NCBI GenBank assembly: GCA_947380295.1
Contig: CANCQK010000001.1
Span: forward strand, 62,001 to 126,000
Reading direction: 5' to 3'
DNA: 64,000 nt
From: Bdellovibrionales bacterium
GTDB lineage: Bacteria; Bdellovibrionota; UBA1018
Part shown: positions 27,978-38,328 of the stretch, piece after piece
How positions within the stretch are numbered: the first letter of the stretch is position 1
Layout of the letters: each line of letters opens with the position of its first letter
Translations under genes and position numbers: made by a program
Notes under the pieces: model-generated
Seen by the model: only the letters and a program-made list of their open reading frames with translations
Told to the model about the DNA's origin: nothing
Databases searched by the model: none

Positions 27978-28460
27978 TTGACTGCGAGAAAAAATCAAAA
28001 AATTGCAAAACTAGTAGAGAAATATGGGGATCTTATTTTTGATCTTTGTGAGTCTATGCTAGGCAATTCTGCGCTCGCACAACTTGCATTTCGTTCCATA
28101 ATTAAGAAAATTCGACTTGAATTGAACCGGAGTAGTTATGAGGCCTACGAGAGAAGTTGGGTTCTTAAGCTCGCTAGTCAGCAACTTCTTGCCTTAGTGC
28201 GACGTCGAGGCGAAGTGGTGGAGCCTAAGCGTCAATTTGAGATCGACTCTCATGCGGAGAATCAGAATCAAACCCAGAAGTTGGATTTTTATTTTCGACG
28301 TTTGAGGCCTGAACTACAGCTTTTACTCCTTCTTAAAGAAAAACATCGGTTACCCACGGATGAAATTTCAGCGGCATTAGGAACTCCAATAGATACTCTG
28401 AAACTTCAAAGAGGTCAGGCGTTGAAAGCGCTTGAGGAGTGGATGTGGACGAAAATTTAA
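27978..28460 (+). CDS. Probable ECF-type RNA polymerase sigma factor
   Basis: The 160-residue protein has the two-part layout of a small sigma-70 family member: a region-2-like helix block (KYGDLIFDLCESMLGN...AFRSIIKKI) and a region-4-like helix-turn-helix (LLLKEKHRLPTDEISAALGTPIDTLKLQRGQALKAL). The match is divergent, so the call rests also on the next gene, which has an anti-sigma zinc motif and overlaps by 16 bases. The start is TTG at 27978 with AGGATAGGA upstream; later starts would cut region 2. Its regulon is unknown. Confidence 0.65.
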   Translation: MTARKNQKIAKLVEKYGDLIFDLCESMLGNSALAQLAFRSIIKKIRLELNRSSYEAYERSWVLKLASQQLLALVRRRGEVVEPKRQFEIDSHAENQNQTQKLDFYFRRLRPELQLLLLLKEKHRLPTDEISAALGTPIDTLKLQRGQALKALEEWMWTKI

Positions 28461-29371
28461 ATTGCTTCCAGTGGCGTCGTTACCTTTCTGATCTCTTGGA
28501 TGTAGCCAGTCTCGGTGAGCCTTCGGCGGATCTTCATCGGCCTAGTTTTGAGCATCTTAAGAAGTGTGCTTCGTGTAATGCCAGCTTTGAGCGTTACCAA
28601 CAAGTAGTGTCCCTGATTCACAGTCAGCCCAAGGCTAAGGTTCCGGAAGGGTTGAAAAAGGCGCCTTTATCTGCAACGCTGCCCCAGGTTACAGCCTCTC
28701 AGTTTTCACTCTCTCAATGGGAAAAGCTTCCTTGGTACCTTCGGACTAGTCTGGAAACAGTGGCCGTGATTGCTCTCGTTTTGAGTGGGATTTCCTCTGC
28801 GCCCAAACTTAGAAACTGGTATGAGCGCGCATTTGAAAATAAGCTGGGTGAGAGTAGGGACAGTTTCTCTTCCGTTGAGAGCTCTAAAGAATTTGCGCAA
28901 AGCAATATCCCTTCTTTGGGTGATGCACCTCAGGCACCTTCTACGGCTCCATCGGGTGTTGCATTGGTAGGGGTGACTGACGAGGACGAAATCTCAGGGG
29001 AAAACGAGGCTTCTGAGGATTATAGCAGTGTTGGAGGAAAGTCTCAGCTTTGGCGCTTCACCTTAAAGACGGTGAGTCCTGACGAACTGCGTCAGCAGAT
29101 TATTCATACCCTTTTAAGTTTGAAAGTGTCTGATAAAACACCGGGACTTTCGGGAATGCAGGTGCCTGGCGGGATTGAATTTAAGATGATCCTGCAAGAA
29201 TCCCAAGTGCCAGATATTAAGTCTGCCTTGCAAAAGCTTGCGCCTATTCTTCCCGAGAAATCCAAGTCTGTTCCTGGTTCAGAGAATTTTACCTGGTATC
29301 GCGTCAAGTCAAGAAAGAAGATCCCAGAGGGAAAAGCGCAAGTAATTATCTGGTTATCTCAACCTAATTAG
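28445..29371 (+). CDS. Probable membrane anti-sigma factor
   Basis: The N-terminal part has the His-x3-Cys-x2-Cys motif (HLKKCASC) of zinc anti-sigma factors that hold ECF sigma factors. A membrane segment follows at about 100-120 (TVAVIALVLSGISS region), then a Ser/Glu-rich linker and a C-terminal domain of about 110 residues that I do not recognise, presumably periplasmic. GTG at 28445 has GAGGAG 5 bases upstream; GTG at 28439 is an alternative. The gene overlaps the sigma gene, which supports a co-expressed pair. About 308 residues. Confidence 0.65.
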   Translation: MDENLNCFQWRRYLSDLLDVASLGEPSADLHRPSFEHLKKCASCNASFERYQQVVSLIHSQPKAKVPEGLKKAPLSATLPQVTASQFSLSQWEKLPWYLRTSLETVAVIALVLSGISSAPKLRNWYERAFENKLGESRDSFSSVESSKEFAQSNIPSLGDAPQAPSTAPSGVALVGVTDEDEISGENEASEDYSSVGGKSQLWRFTLKTVSPDELRQQIIHTLLSLKVSDKTPGLSGMQVPGGIEFKMILQESQVPDIKSALQKLAPILPEKSKSVPGSENFTWYRVKSRKKIPEGKAQVIIWLSQPN

Positions 29372-29509
29372 TCACTACTCAGATGATCTGTATAAAAACT
29401 GATCAAAAAAATTAAAAATTTGAACGATACTGCCGATACGCTTCAAGAGAGCTCAGAAGGATGCAGGATCCTCAGAGTCTTTCTCTTTAACCTCTACTGG
29501 AGCTTGGGC

Positions 29510-31087
29510 ATGATTAATTGGGATGAACTGAAACATATTCACGTAATTCGTAAACTAGGCGAGATCCTGGCTCAGTGGTTTACTACTGATATATTTTTTA
29601 TTGATGAGCGCGGCCAGATTAAGAACTTTGATCCAAGTCGGTTAGATAGCGAATTAAGAAATCCCCTCTCTTCTGCACTTTTGGCTAAAGAGCGAGGGCG
29701 GCTTATTTTTATGAAAACTTTAGCCGATGCAAATGAGAAAGCACTTAAGAGTGAGTTAGATCATCATTCTATCCCCGGTCCTGCTGGTATTGAGCGATTT
29801 ATCGTTTCTAGAATTACAGTAGATCGTGAGTATTTGGGAAGCGTGGTTGCTTACTGTTATTTAGAAGATCAGTTGACACCTGCAATGATTACTCAAGCCA
29901 AGCAAACCCTCGGAGCATTTGGCTTGGACGAGAGCGGCTATATGGAGTCCTTGAGTCAGCTCAAGGTTCTAGATGAGCAAGAAAGAAGATATTTTCTCGA
30001 GTTGGTTGACTTAGTTGCCCAAGAAGTTGTGACCTTTCATACTGAGATTTCTCGGCGCGAGGAGCGAATTAGCGCGCTGAATAACGAACTTGGCGTTCGC
30101 TATAGCTACGACTCAATGATTGGTAAGTCTAAACCCATGCAGGACCTCTATGGGCTTTTGGATAAAATCCGAAGTTCCGAGTCCACCGTTTTGATTCAAG
30201 GTGAGAACGGAACAGGTAAGGAACTCATCGCTAAGGCAATTCATTACAATTCCCCAAGAAAAGACTCCCAGTTTGTTACGGTGAACTGTTCAGCTTTTAA
30301 TGAAAACCTTCTGGATAGTGAGCTTTTCGGACATGTCAAAGGCTCTTTTACTGGTGCAATTAAGGATAAAAAAGGCCTTTTTGAAGTTGCTGACAAGGGT
30401 ACCTTGTTTTTGGATGAAATCGGAGACATGCCTCTTTCGATGCAGGTCAAATTACTTCGTGTATTGCAGCAGGGCACGTTGACGCCTGTCGGGAGCACCG
30501 AGCAGCGCAAGGTGGATGTAAGAGTAGTCGCTGCGACTAATAAAGATCTTAAAGAGATGATTGATGATATGCAGTTCCGAGAGGATCTTTATTATCGAAT
30601 CAATGTTATCAATCTTGTAGTTCCTCCATTACGTGATCGTAAGGAAGATATTCCAATTTTGATTGACCACTTTGTCAATCGGGGATGTAAGGAAAAGAAC
30701 CTTGCGGTCAAGACATTTGCTAAGCGCGCCATGGAGCGAATTTTTGACTACCCATGGCCGGGCAATATCCGAGAACTTGAAAATGAAATCGAGAGACTCA
30801 TTGTTCTGACAGGTGAGGATAAAAACATCTCGATGGAGATCCTTTCTGCGAGAATTCGGGACCATGGTGAAACCTTAAAAATGCAAGGTGCGCGAGTAGC
30901 AGGTAAACTTAAAGACTCGCTTGAGGAATTGGAAAAGTCCATGATCAAAGAGGGACTTCGAAGAACCAATTGGAACAAAAGTAGACTAGCTAAAGAATTG
31001 GGAATTTCACGAGCTGGTCTCATCATGAAAGTCGAAAAATACCGACTCGATAAGCGAAAGATTCCGCGGAGTGGTGAGGCCGCCTAG
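29510..31087 (+). CDS. Sigma-54-dependent enhancer-binding activator
   Basis: A bacterial enhancer-binding protein that would open sigma-54 promoters. It has an N-terminal sensory region of about 195 residues without the receiver phospho-Asp pattern, the AAA+ domain with Walker A GENGTGKE (231-238), the sigma-54 contact loop GSFTGA (278-283, consensus GAFTGA), Walker B TLFLDE (298-303), and a C-terminal Fis-type helix-turn-helix (WNKSRLAKELGISRAGL). ATG 29510 has TGGAG upstream; the frame is open to a TTG at 29420 with no site. 525 residues. It is the only such regulator in the window and a sigma-54-like promoter precedes the Tad operon 10 kb away; a link is inference. Confidence 0.9.
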   Translation: MINWDELKHIHVIRKLGEILAQWFTTDIFFIDERGQIKNFDPSRLDSELRNPLSSALLAKERGRLIFMKTLADANEKALKSELDHHSIPGPAGIERFIVSRITVDREYLGSVVAYCYLEDQLTPAMITQAKQTLGAFGLDESGYMESLSQLKVLDEQERRYFLELVDLVAQEVVTFHTEISRREERISALNNELGVRYSYDSMIGKSKPMQDLYGLLDKIRSSESTVLIQGENGTGKELIAKAIHYNSPRKDSQFVTVNCSAFNENLLDSELFGHVKGSFTGAIKDKKGLFEVADKGTLFLDEIGDMPLSMQVKLLRVLQQGTLTPVGSTEQRKVDVRVVAATNKDLKEMIDDMQFREDLYYRINVINLVVPPLRDRKEDIPILIDHFVNRGCKEKNLAVKTFAKRAMERIFDYPWPGNIRELENEIERLIVLTGEDKNISMEILSARIRDHGETLKMQGARVAGKLKDSLEELEKSMIKEGLRRTNWNKSRLAKELGISRAGLIMKVEKYRLDKRKIPRSGEAA

Positions 31088-31152
31088 TTAACTCGGTTTT
31101 AGGCTTATTTTTTGAGTGAATCTTTCACAGTCTTTGCATAGTTCTGCTGTCC

Positions 31153-32949
31153 ATGTTCTTCGGGCGTCGGTCGCTGCTGATTCTTCTATGGCTTGGTGCA
31201 CCGTTGAATTTGGGACTTTCAGACGAGCCCTCATCTGATGCGATTCGGTTCTCAGAGGGTCTCACTCAATCTGCACTTTACCTCTGTCCTCAGATCAGGC
31301 TTTTCGCCCCGATCGAGCCGAGCTTGACTCCGATCGAGAAACGACTTGTCTGTGGAGATTCTCAGTCAACTGATCTAAAGAACCTAAGCTCGGGAGATCG
31401 GCCTTGGGCTGCAATCCCGGTGTCTCAGGCGATCTACCACCTGCGTATCTTTCTTGAAGAGCGCGGTTATCATCACCCTCGATTTGAGCGGAGCAAGGCC
31501 TTTGGGTATCTCGAAGTTGATCTCGGTTCTAAAACCTTTGTCCGCAGGGTGACACTCGAGGACGGAAGTGAACAAGTCAACATCCATCGTAAAAGGGATA
31601 TTTTGGGGCAACCTTTAACGCCTGATCTGCTGAACGATTTGGAAAGATGGGTACGGGAGAATTTGAAGGCGAAGGGCTATCCGTGTCCTCTGGTCCGAGC
31701 CGAGGCCAACACGCAACTTGGGGAAGTGATTCTTCGCGTGAATAAAGGAAATCCGAGCGTCATTCGTAGAATTCAGCAGGAGCCCATCCCGGGAGTGAGT
31801 AACGCTATTTTGAGGCGATTTGATGCATTTCAAGTGGGCGAGCCTTTTAATGGAGATCTTCTTTCTTTGACAGAGAGTCGGGTTGCAGCCAGTGGCATTG
31901 TTGAAAGTGCTCGTTTCTCCTCGCAGTGTTCTGACATTTTGGAGCAAACTGTGATCCCTGGTGCGCCTCGTCTCATGATTAGCCGCATCGGGCTCAACAC
32001 GGAGGGAGTGATTCTTGGCTCCTTTTCTTGGCGAAACGCTCGGTTAGGTAAGCTCGGATCATTCTTAGATTTGTCCGCTTTTGGTTCTGCACGCCGGCAA
32101 ACTGTCGTTGCTTCAATGAATTACTATTATGACCCTGCTCAAGTTCGAGCCTTTTTGGCCCCTCAGGTGAGTTTTACTCATCGCAACGAACTGCAATTTG
32201 AAAATTTGGAGACGAACACTCAAATCGGATGGTCAATCACTCAGGACTCTGTTGACAGAAGCTGGTCCTACTTCGTGGGGCCTACTCTTAATCTTTCTAA
32301 AACACTGCGAGGATTAGGGGCAAGTGAGCTTCAGCTTCTTTCACTCGAGGGGCGAGTTGGACTCAAAAGTCATGACTTTGAGTTGTTCAGCGAGCGACCT
32401 CAGTCGGGTTATCAACTCGAAGGCGTGCTGGATCTCAGCCATCGCTTTTTGCTCTCTCAGGTCACTGCCCAACGCATTCGGATCAAAGGAGAATGGCTGT
32501 GGAATCATAGAGATTTCGATCCGCCTCTTTGGGTCATTGGCCTTCGTGGAAATGCCTCGTCTGTGTTAGTGGCACGCCCAAAATTAGGGGAGCCTGGTCT
32601 TCCGGCTGACTTTTTCCAGTACTTAGGCGGGTCGCGGGATTTGAGAGGTTTCGGACGGCTTGAGCTTTCAGAGTCCCTGCGAGGTGGTGGGTTGAGTTCG
32701 GCTACGCTTGGGATCGAGGCACGCCTGAGCAGCGTTATTCCTTATGGGCTTGATCCGTTCCTCTTTCTCGATTTTGGATTGTTGGGGACACGGAGTTTGA
32801 CGCTCGACTCGCCATTTTACTGGTCGCCTGGTCTAGGGCTCCGATGGGCGTCGCCCATCGGAGCAGTGAGAGCTACTGCTGCTCATGGATTTGCCGGTTC
32901 CAGCCCGATGCACCTGCAATTTTACTTTGGCTTGGGTGAGGAGTTTTAG
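31153..32949 (+). CDS. TamA/BamA-like outer-membrane assembly protein
   Basis: An Omp85-superfamily protein. It begins with a signal peptide (about 1-23), has POTRA-like repeats in the first half (for example GYHHPRFERSKAFGYLEVDLG and RWVRENLKAKGYPCPLVRAEA, typical 'kGYP' turns), and a C-terminal surface-antigen beta-barrel with the ARLSSVIPYGLDPFLFLDFG strand pair and a terminal Phe (LGEEF). The next gene is TamB-like, so TamA is favoured over BamA. 598 residues. TamA/TamB help insert or traffic outer-membrane components. Confidence 0.8.
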   Translation: MFFGRRSLLILLWLGAPLNLGLSDEPSSDAIRFSEGLTQSALYLCPQIRLFAPIEPSLTPIEKRLVCGDSQSTDLKNLSSGDRPWAAIPVSQAIYHLRIFLEERGYHHPRFERSKAFGYLEVDLGSKTFVRRVTLEDGSEQVNIHRKRDILGQPLTPDLLNDLERWVRENLKAKGYPCPLVRAEANTQLGEVILRVNKGNPSVIRRIQQEPIPGVSNAILRRFDAFQVGEPFNGDLLSLTESRVAASGIVESARFSSQCSDILEQTVIPGAPRLMISRIGLNTEGVILGSFSWRNARLGKLGSFLDLSAFGSARRQTVVASMNYYYDPAQVRAFLAPQVSFTHRNELQFENLETNTQIGWSITQDSVDRSWSYFVGPTLNLSKTLRGLGASELQLLSLEGRVGLKSHDFELFSERPQSGYQLEGVLDLSHRFLLSQVTAQRIRIKGEWLWNHRDFDPPLWVIGLRGNASSVLVARPKLGEPGLPADFFQYLGGSRDLRGFGRLELSESLRGGGLSSATLGIEARLSSVIPYGLDPFLFLDFGLLGTRSLTLDSPFYWSPGLGLRWASPIGAVRATAAHGFAGSSPMHLQFYFGLGEEF

Positions 32950-32987
32950 AGACAGTCTTAGGCCTAGAATCGAATTTGCAGAGCTGA

Positions 32988-35135
32988 ATGCCTCATTCGA
33001 TGAATTTCTGTCAAATTCTAAAAAGTTTTTGTGTGTTCGGATTACTCCTGATTCTTGCTGCAGGGGTTATTTTTCAGTGGCCTCAACTCGTTCTGAATTC
33101 AACCACACTCTCATGGCTGGCTCGCTTTCTGAATCAAAGAGAAATTCAACTCAATTGGAAATCACTGGAGCTCGAGTTTGATTCTGTTGGCATCCTTCAT
33201 AAGGCAGTTCGCTTTAATTTTCGCAATTTTTGTATCAATCTTCCCCAATCACAGTTTTCTGGGTGCGCTGATCTGGTGAAGGCTCGAGTGGGGGTCGACT
33301 TTTCAAGACTCAAACCTCGAGTCACTGAGATTACGCCTCTCGTTGTCCAAAATTTCAGGTGGGAAGCAGGGCAGGAGCCGAGGAAAATTCGTGGAGTTGC
33401 TCAAGTGGAAGGTGCAGAAATTCGTAAATGGACTGCCGTCCTTCGAGGCGATGCTCAATTCTTTGATCATTCTGTTCTAAGTTATCGTGGAAAGATTCAG
33501 CTTGAAACGCTTTCACTGGTTCATCCGAAGCTGAACTATCACCTCGAGCTGAACTACCAGAATAAAAAAATAATTGGACGAGTCAGATTTCGTCCAGGTA
33601 AAATTTCCGCCCAAATTGATGGTTTACTGGATCGGCATCGTTGGACAGGCGGGCTCAAATTCCAAGTGAATCATCTGATTCCAGGAATTCCTCAATTGGC
33701 TGCCAAGAGTTGTCAATACCAACTCCGTCGCAACACGACCCGTGAGCTTTGGCATATTAAGACTTCAGGCTCGTTAAAAATTGTTTGTCCGGTGGAGATC
33801 ACCGTTCCTGCAGTTCCTCATGATGATTATCGAAAAATCCCCAGGAATTTTTTTGGAACTCTTGATCTTAAGCTCTTATCTTCAGACTTTTTACCTCGAT
33901 TCCATACAGATCTTTCGGGCGATGCTCGGCTAGTTTTGGATCCTATCCGGAGTTCACTGATCGAAGGTGGCGGCCAAGTCACTATTCACTTGAGCCGAGG
34001 AATCGTCGGTGAGTCAGTGGCTTTGTGGAAATTGACGAGTTTCAGTGGGTTACACTTCGAAATGCCAGAGTTTCAGAGGGTCGTGGAGAACTTCCGAAAT
34101 GGACCGTGGGCCATACCAGCTCCATTTCAGGTCCTTCGTGGGCGAGTATTTCTGGCACTTGAAGGAGAGGCTGACTGGAAAACTGGGAGGTTTCCCTTTC
34201 GCATCAGGACACATCTCCATTCTTCGACTCAGTTCTTGAAGCTGAAAGGAGGAGGGTATTTGGTAGTGACCGACTTGTTAAAAAATGCAGAGTGGCGTCT
34301 AGGAATCGACGCAGTCTTAACTGAGGTTCAGCTTGAGCTTCCTCGGCTCGATTGGGCGAGGCCCCCAAAGCTGGTACCAGACCTGCGTTTTTATTCGTCT
34401 TGGCCACCTCAGAGTCCCTCTCAAAACTCAAGGTTTCATTACCGCATCTCAATCAGGACCCCAATAGGTCATCCCGGATGGATCTTGAGTAATTTGACGA
34501 CTCGCAAGATTCCAGTTCTATTTGAGATTGTTCTTTCTGATTCCATGCCCCTTTCTGGAATGGTCCGAATGGCAAACTTTCCGGTCGAGATCTTTCGTCG
34601 CAAGGCCCAAATTGAGTCATTTCAAATTACCTTTCGCGACCCACTGATTTCTAGTTTGGTCTTTGGCTCGATGCAGACCACTTATGCCGATTATAAAATT
34701 ACGATTCAGCTGGGAGCATCCCTGGATCGGCCTCAAGTCCATCTGCTGAGTGAACCTGCTCTTCCTGAGAGTCAGATTGTTTCTGTCTTGCTTTTCGGTC
34801 GTCCCCTGGACGAACTCACTTCTTTAGAGAGTTCGTCGGTCGGCAACGCGCAATCTGCAATTGCCGATCAAGCATTAGGCTTGGCATCCATTTATGCCTT
34901 AGCCTCTACGCCGATTCAAAGTCTGGCCTATGACCCAAGACGAGGGGTGATCTCTGCAAAATTAAAGCTAGGCGAAGGATCATCTCTCAGTCTAGGGACT
35001 AATGCGAAGGAGTCTGCTGTCATTGAGTTTCAGCAAAGGCTTGGGAGTAACTGGAGCCTCCAAGCCGGTGTTGAAAGCACCGACACCACTCGAGGCTCTG
35101 CGTCCGCATCACTCCAGTGGAGCAGAAGGTATTAA
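32988..35135 (+). CDS. TamB-like translocation and assembly protein
   Basis: The protein has one N-terminal membrane anchor (SFCVFGLLLILAAGVIFQW), then a long beta-rich body, and the C-terminal DUF490 signature region (PESQIVSVLLFGRPLDELTS, then alternating strand-turn repeats and ending SASLQWSRRY). It pairs with the TamA-like gene upstream by 38 bases. At 715 residues it is shorter than E. coli TamB (about 1260) but similar in layout. It probably spans the periplasm to bring lipids or proteins to the outer membrane. Confidence 0.8.
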   Translation: MPHSMNFCQILKSFCVFGLLLILAAGVIFQWPQLVLNSTTLSWLARFLNQREIQLNWKSLELEFDSVGILHKAVRFNFRNFCINLPQSQFSGCADLVKARVGVDFSRLKPRVTEITPLVVQNFRWEAGQEPRKIRGVAQVEGAEIRKWTAVLRGDAQFFDHSVLSYRGKIQLETLSLVHPKLNYHLELNYQNKKIIGRVRFRPGKISAQIDGLLDRHRWTGGLKFQVNHLIPGIPQLAAKSCQYQLRRNTTRELWHIKTSGSLKIVCPVEITVPAVPHDDYRKIPRNFFGTLDLKLLSSDFLPRFHTDLSGDARLVLDPIRSSLIEGGGQVTIHLSRGIVGESVALWKLTSFSGLHFEMPEFQRVVENFRNGPWAIPAPFQVLRGRVFLALEGEADWKTGRFPFRIRTHLHSSTQFLKLKGGGYLVVTDLLKNAEWRLGIDAVLTEVQLELPRLDWARPPKLVPDLRFYSSWPPQSPSQNSRFHYRISIRTPIGHPGWILSNLTTRKIPVLFEIVLSDSMPLSGMVRMANFPVEIFRRKAQIESFQITFRDPLISSLVFGSMQTTYADYKITIQLGASLDRPQVHLLSEPALPESQIVSVLLFGRPLDELTSLESSSVGNAQSAIADQALGLASIYALASTPIQSLAYDPRRGVISAKLKLGEGSSLSLGTNAKESAVIEFQQRLGSNWSLQAGVESTDTTRGSASASLQWSRRY

Positions 35136-35139
35136 TTTT

Positions 35140-35158
35140 CATCCTTGACCCTAGGATG
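35140..35158. repeat. Inverted repeat before the carboxylase operon
   Basis: CATCCT (35140-35145) and AGGATG (35153-35158) flank a 7-base centre. A TTGACC lies in it, 50 bases before the pccB-like start. It may be a repressor site or a weak hairpin ending tamB; no T tract follows. Confidence 0.25.
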
Positions 35159-35194
35159 GCCCCATGATTTTCTGAATCCTAAAAGGGTTCGGCT

Positions 35195-36760
35195 ATGACC
35201 TATTCTCAAAAACTACAAGAACTCGAAAAACGAAAAAGAAAAGCAGAAGAAGGCGGGGGACCTGAGAGGCTGGCTAAACAGCACGCTGCAGGTAAACGCT
35301 CGGCTCGGGAGCGACTTGAATTGTTGCTTGATCCCGGCTCATTCATCGAGCTCGACCCCTTTGTGACCCATCGTTGCACTGACTTTGGCATGGAAAGTCA
35401 AAAAATTCTGGGAGATGGCGTAGTCACCGGATACGGAACGATCGCGGGAAGGACAATCTTTCTCTTCTCGCAGGATTTCACCGTGTTTGGCGGAAGTCTT
35501 TCAGGAGCTCACGCTGCAAAAATTTGCAAAGTGATGGATATGGCTCTCAAAGTCGGGGCGCCGATCATCGGCTTGAATGATTCTGGAGGCGCTCGTATTC
35601 AAGAGGGAGTCGAAAGTCTCGGGGGTTATGCGGAGATTTTCTGGCGGAATGTCCAGTGTAGCGGCGTCATTCCTCAGATTAGCGTGATTTTGGGTCCTTG
35701 TGCGGGAGGAGCGGTCTATAGTCCTGCTATTACCGATTATATTTTTATGGTCGAGGACTCGTCTTATATGTTTGTTACGGGTCCGGATGTGATTAAAACC
35801 GTGACCCACGAAGACGTGAGTAAAGAGGCTTTGGGTGGGGCATCTACCCACGCCGAAAAAAGTGGGGTTTGTCACTTTGTTCATCCTTCTGAGCAGGCCT
35901 GCTTAGAGGCAGTTCGTAAATTGGTCGAGTTGCTTCCTTCAAATAATTTGGATCAAACTCCTCTTTTGACGGGCTCTACCCTCGACCCTGCTGACCGAGA
36001 CTGTAAGGCGATTGCCCAGCTTCTACCAGACAGCCCGAACAAACCTTACGATATTCGCCTCCTCATGGCAGATGTTTTCGATGACGGGAACATCATGGAA
36101 GTTCAAAGTCATTATGCACAAAACATCGTAGTAGGCTTTACAAGGCTTGCTGGCCAGACCGTGGGAGTTGTGGGCAATCAACCCGCTCATCTGGCGGGCT
36201 GTCTCGATATTGCTGCATCCCTGAAGGCAGCTCGTTTTGTTCGTTTTTGCGACAGCTTCAATATTCCCCTCGTAACCTTCGTAGATGTCCCCGGATTTTT
36301 GCCTGGAACTGCTCAGGAATACGGTGGCATTATCAAGCACGGTGCTAAATTACTTTATGCTTACGCCGAAGCAACCGTCCCAAAATTGGCTGTCATTACA
36401 CGGAAGGCCTATGGCGGGGCCTATGACGTAATGTCGTCTAAGCATATTCGGTCTGATTTCAACTTTGCCTACCCAACCGCCGAAATCGCGGTGATGGGTC
36501 CGGAGGGCGCAATTAATATTCTCTATCGGCAGGAGATCCAGCAGGCCGAAAAGAGCGGCCGAGTTCATGAGGAGCGAAATAGGCTTGCTCAGCTGTATCG
36601 AGATAAATTTGCCAACCCTTACAAGGCTGCTGAGTTAGGTTATATTGATGGCGTGATTCTCCCTGAGGATACTCGTCGTGTCCTAATTCAAAGTCTAAAA
36701 GTTTTGTCTGGAAAACGAGAGCGCGGGCCGTCGCGAAAACATGGAAATATTCCCCTATGA
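35195..36760 (+). CDS. pccB: Acyl-CoA (propionyl-CoA type) carboxylase, carboxyltransferase subunit
   Basis: The beta subunit transfers CO2 from biotin to an acyl-CoA. The 521-residue length, and blocks such as [34 protein letters not shown], and [16 protein letters not shown] oxyanion loops, agree with propionyl/acetyl-CoA carboxylase beta of the PccB family. It starts an operon with a biotin carboxylase and carrier subunit whose starts overlap preceding stops by 4 bases, and with methylmalonyl-CoA mutase downstream, which argues for propionyl-CoA as substrate. Confidence 0.9.
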   Translation: MTYSQKLQELEKRKRKAEEGGGPERLAKQHAAGKRSARERLELLLDPGSFIELDPFVTHRCTDFGMESQKILGDGVVTGYGTIAGRTIFLFSQDFTVFGGSLSGAHAAKICKVMDMALKVGAPIIGLNDSGGARIQEGVESLGGYAEIFWRNVQCSGVIPQISVILGPCAGGAVYSPAITDYIFMVEDSSYMFVTGPDVIKTVTHEDVSKEALGGASTHAEKSGVCHFVHPSEQACLEAVRKLVELLPSNNLDQTPLLTGSTLDPADRDCKAIAQLLPDSPNKPYDIRLLMADVFDDGNIMEVQSHYAQNIVVGFTRLAGQTVGVVGNQPAHLAGCLDIAASLKAARFVRFCDSFNIPLVTFVDVPGFLPGTAQEYGGIIKHGAKLLYAYAEATVPKLAVITRKAYGGAYDVMSSKHIRSDFNFAYPTAEIAVMGPEGAINILYRQEIQQAEKSGRVHEERNRLAQLYRDKFANPYKAAELGYIDGVILPEDTRRVLIQSLKVLSGKRERGPSRKHGNIPL

Positions 36761-38328
36761 AACATGCACCTGTTTTGATTGCAAATCGCGGAGAAATCGC
36801 CACTAGGGTCGCTAGAACCTGTCGCGCTTTGGGATTCCCCGTGGTGGGCATCTATTCGGAGGTCGATCAATTTGCCGAACACCTCAGGTATTGTGATCAA
36901 TCCTACTGTGTAGGACCAGCTTCTCCCAAGGAGAGCTACCTGAACGTCGAGCGAGTGATTGAGGTAGCTCGAAAGAGTGGAGCTAAGTACGTTCACCCTG
37001 GCTATGGATTTCTCAGTGAGAGACCTCATTTTGTCGAGGCTTGTGAAAAGGCTGGTCTCATCTTCGTGGGTCCCTCTGCAGAGAGCATGAGACTCATGGG
37101 GGATAAGATCCAAGCCCGAGCAACTGTCGATCGTCTTAACGTTCCCCGGGTTCCAGGGAGCGCTGGTGCAGTCAAAAATGCTGAGGAGGCGAAGCACTTT
37201 GCGAGGGAAATCGGCTATCCTATCCTGCTGAAGGCCACTGCTGGTGGTGGAGGTAAGGGGATGCGTCGAGTCGATTCAGAGGTTGAAATGCTCTCGGCTT
37301 TTGAGGGGGCATCTCGCGAAGCACTAGGAGCTTTCGGGGACGGCTCCATGTACGTTGAGAAGCTGATTTTGGAGCCCCACCATGTTGAAATTCAGGTTTT
37401 TGGCGACGGCAAGGGCGATGCCATCCACCTAGGCGAGCGCGAGTGCTCAATTCAACGCAGGCACCAAAAAGTCTGGGAAGAATCGCCTGCACCTATCCTT
37501 GAGAAATTTCAAAAGACCCGTGAGGCGATGTACGAGGCTGCCGTCCGAGTCGCCAAGTCGGTCAAGTATGCTAGCGCCGGTACCTTTGAATTTATCGTGG
37601 ACGGGCAGGGTAATTTTTACTTCCTCGAAATGAACACTCGGCTTCAAGTTGAACATCCGGTAACTGAATGGGTGACGGGTGTAGACCTTGTGGAGTGGCA
37701 ACTTCTCCTTGCTGCTGGAAAGTTTGCACTTCCTAAGACCCCAGAGCGACGCGGAAATGCAATCGAAGTCAGACTCTATGCCGAAGATCCGCACAACTTT
37801 CTTCCGGCTCCAGGCCCACTTGGAGCCATTCAAATGCCTCAAGGTGCCTTTGTTCGAGCTGACTCGGCTTTTACTGATGCCGGCGAGGTGAGTCTGCACT
37901 ATGATCCGATGATTGCAAAAATTTCAGTTTGGGGTGGAACGCGAGAGCAGGCGATCGATCGCTTGCGTGTCGCCTTAGACGAAACCCGAGTTCAGCCCCC
38001 TCGTCGCGCTGATGGAACAGCTCATGGGTCTTTGAGGACCAATCTCAGCTTTCTCAAAAGGCTCGTCCGCAACGGTACTGTTCGCGGTGGGAATACCACG
38101 ACAGACCTGATCGCTCGGCATCCGGAACTGACTCAAAACAGCTCTGTTGCTTCAAACCCAAGCGCCGCTGACTCCCTCACTTGGGAGGCTGCGGTTGGAG
38201 TTTGTTTGGCTCAATTCCTTCGAGACTCATCGCCCCAGGATCGATCATCAAAAAATGACTCCTCTCATGGAGTTCGATTTGCAAGTCCTTGGGCGTTGAC
38301 GGCTAGAAGAGAAGGAGTGCGAGAGTGA
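36757..38328 (+). CDS. pccA: Acyl-CoA carboxylase, biotin carboxylase subunit
   Basis: This ATP-grasp enzyme carboxylates biotin on the carrier. It starts [22 protein letters not shown], has the Gly-rich ATP loop [12 protein letters not shown], and the [26 protein letters not shown] signature. It ends after the biotin carboxylase domain at 523 residues; the biotin carrier is a separate next gene, so this is a split alpha subunit. The start overlaps pccB by 4 bases (ATGA). The last 70 residues are Ser/Asn-rich and poorly conserved. Confidence 0.9.
   Translation: MKHAPVLIANRGEIATRVARTCRALGFPVVGIYSEVDQFAEHLRYCDQSYCVGPASPKESYLNVERVIEVARKSGAKYVHPGYGFLSERPHFVEACEKAGLIFVGPSAESMRLMGDKIQARATVDRLNVPRVPGSAGAVKNAEEAKHFAREIGYPILLKATAGGGGKGMRRVDSEVEMLSAFEGASREALGAFGDGSMYVEKLILEPHHVEIQVFGDGKGDAIHLGERECSIQRRHQKVWEESPAPILEKFQKTREAMYEAAVRVAKSVKYASAGTFEFIVDGQGNFYFLEMNTRLQVEHPVTEWVTGVDLVEWQLLLAAGKFALPKTPERRGNAIEVRLYAEDPHNFLPAPGPLGAIQMPQGAFVRADSAFTDAGEVSLHYDPMIAKISVWGGTREQAIDRLRVALDETRVQPPRRADGTAHGSLRTNLSFLKRLVRNGTVRGGNTTTDLIARHPELTQNSSVASNPSAADSLTWEAAVGVCLAQFLRDSSPQDRSSKNDSSHGVRFASPWALTARREGVRE

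Noticed and set aside
29420..29509. Longer start of the sigma-54 activator from TTG 29420
   Set aside because: No ribosome site upstream, and the extra 30 residues are unlike the following domain; ATG 29510 has TGGAG at good distance.
35195..36760. Methylcrotonyl-CoA carboxylase beta for the first carboxyltransferase
   Set aside because: Its motifs are of PccB type and it adjoins methylmalonyl-CoA mutase; the gene at 61323 shows the MccB markers instead.
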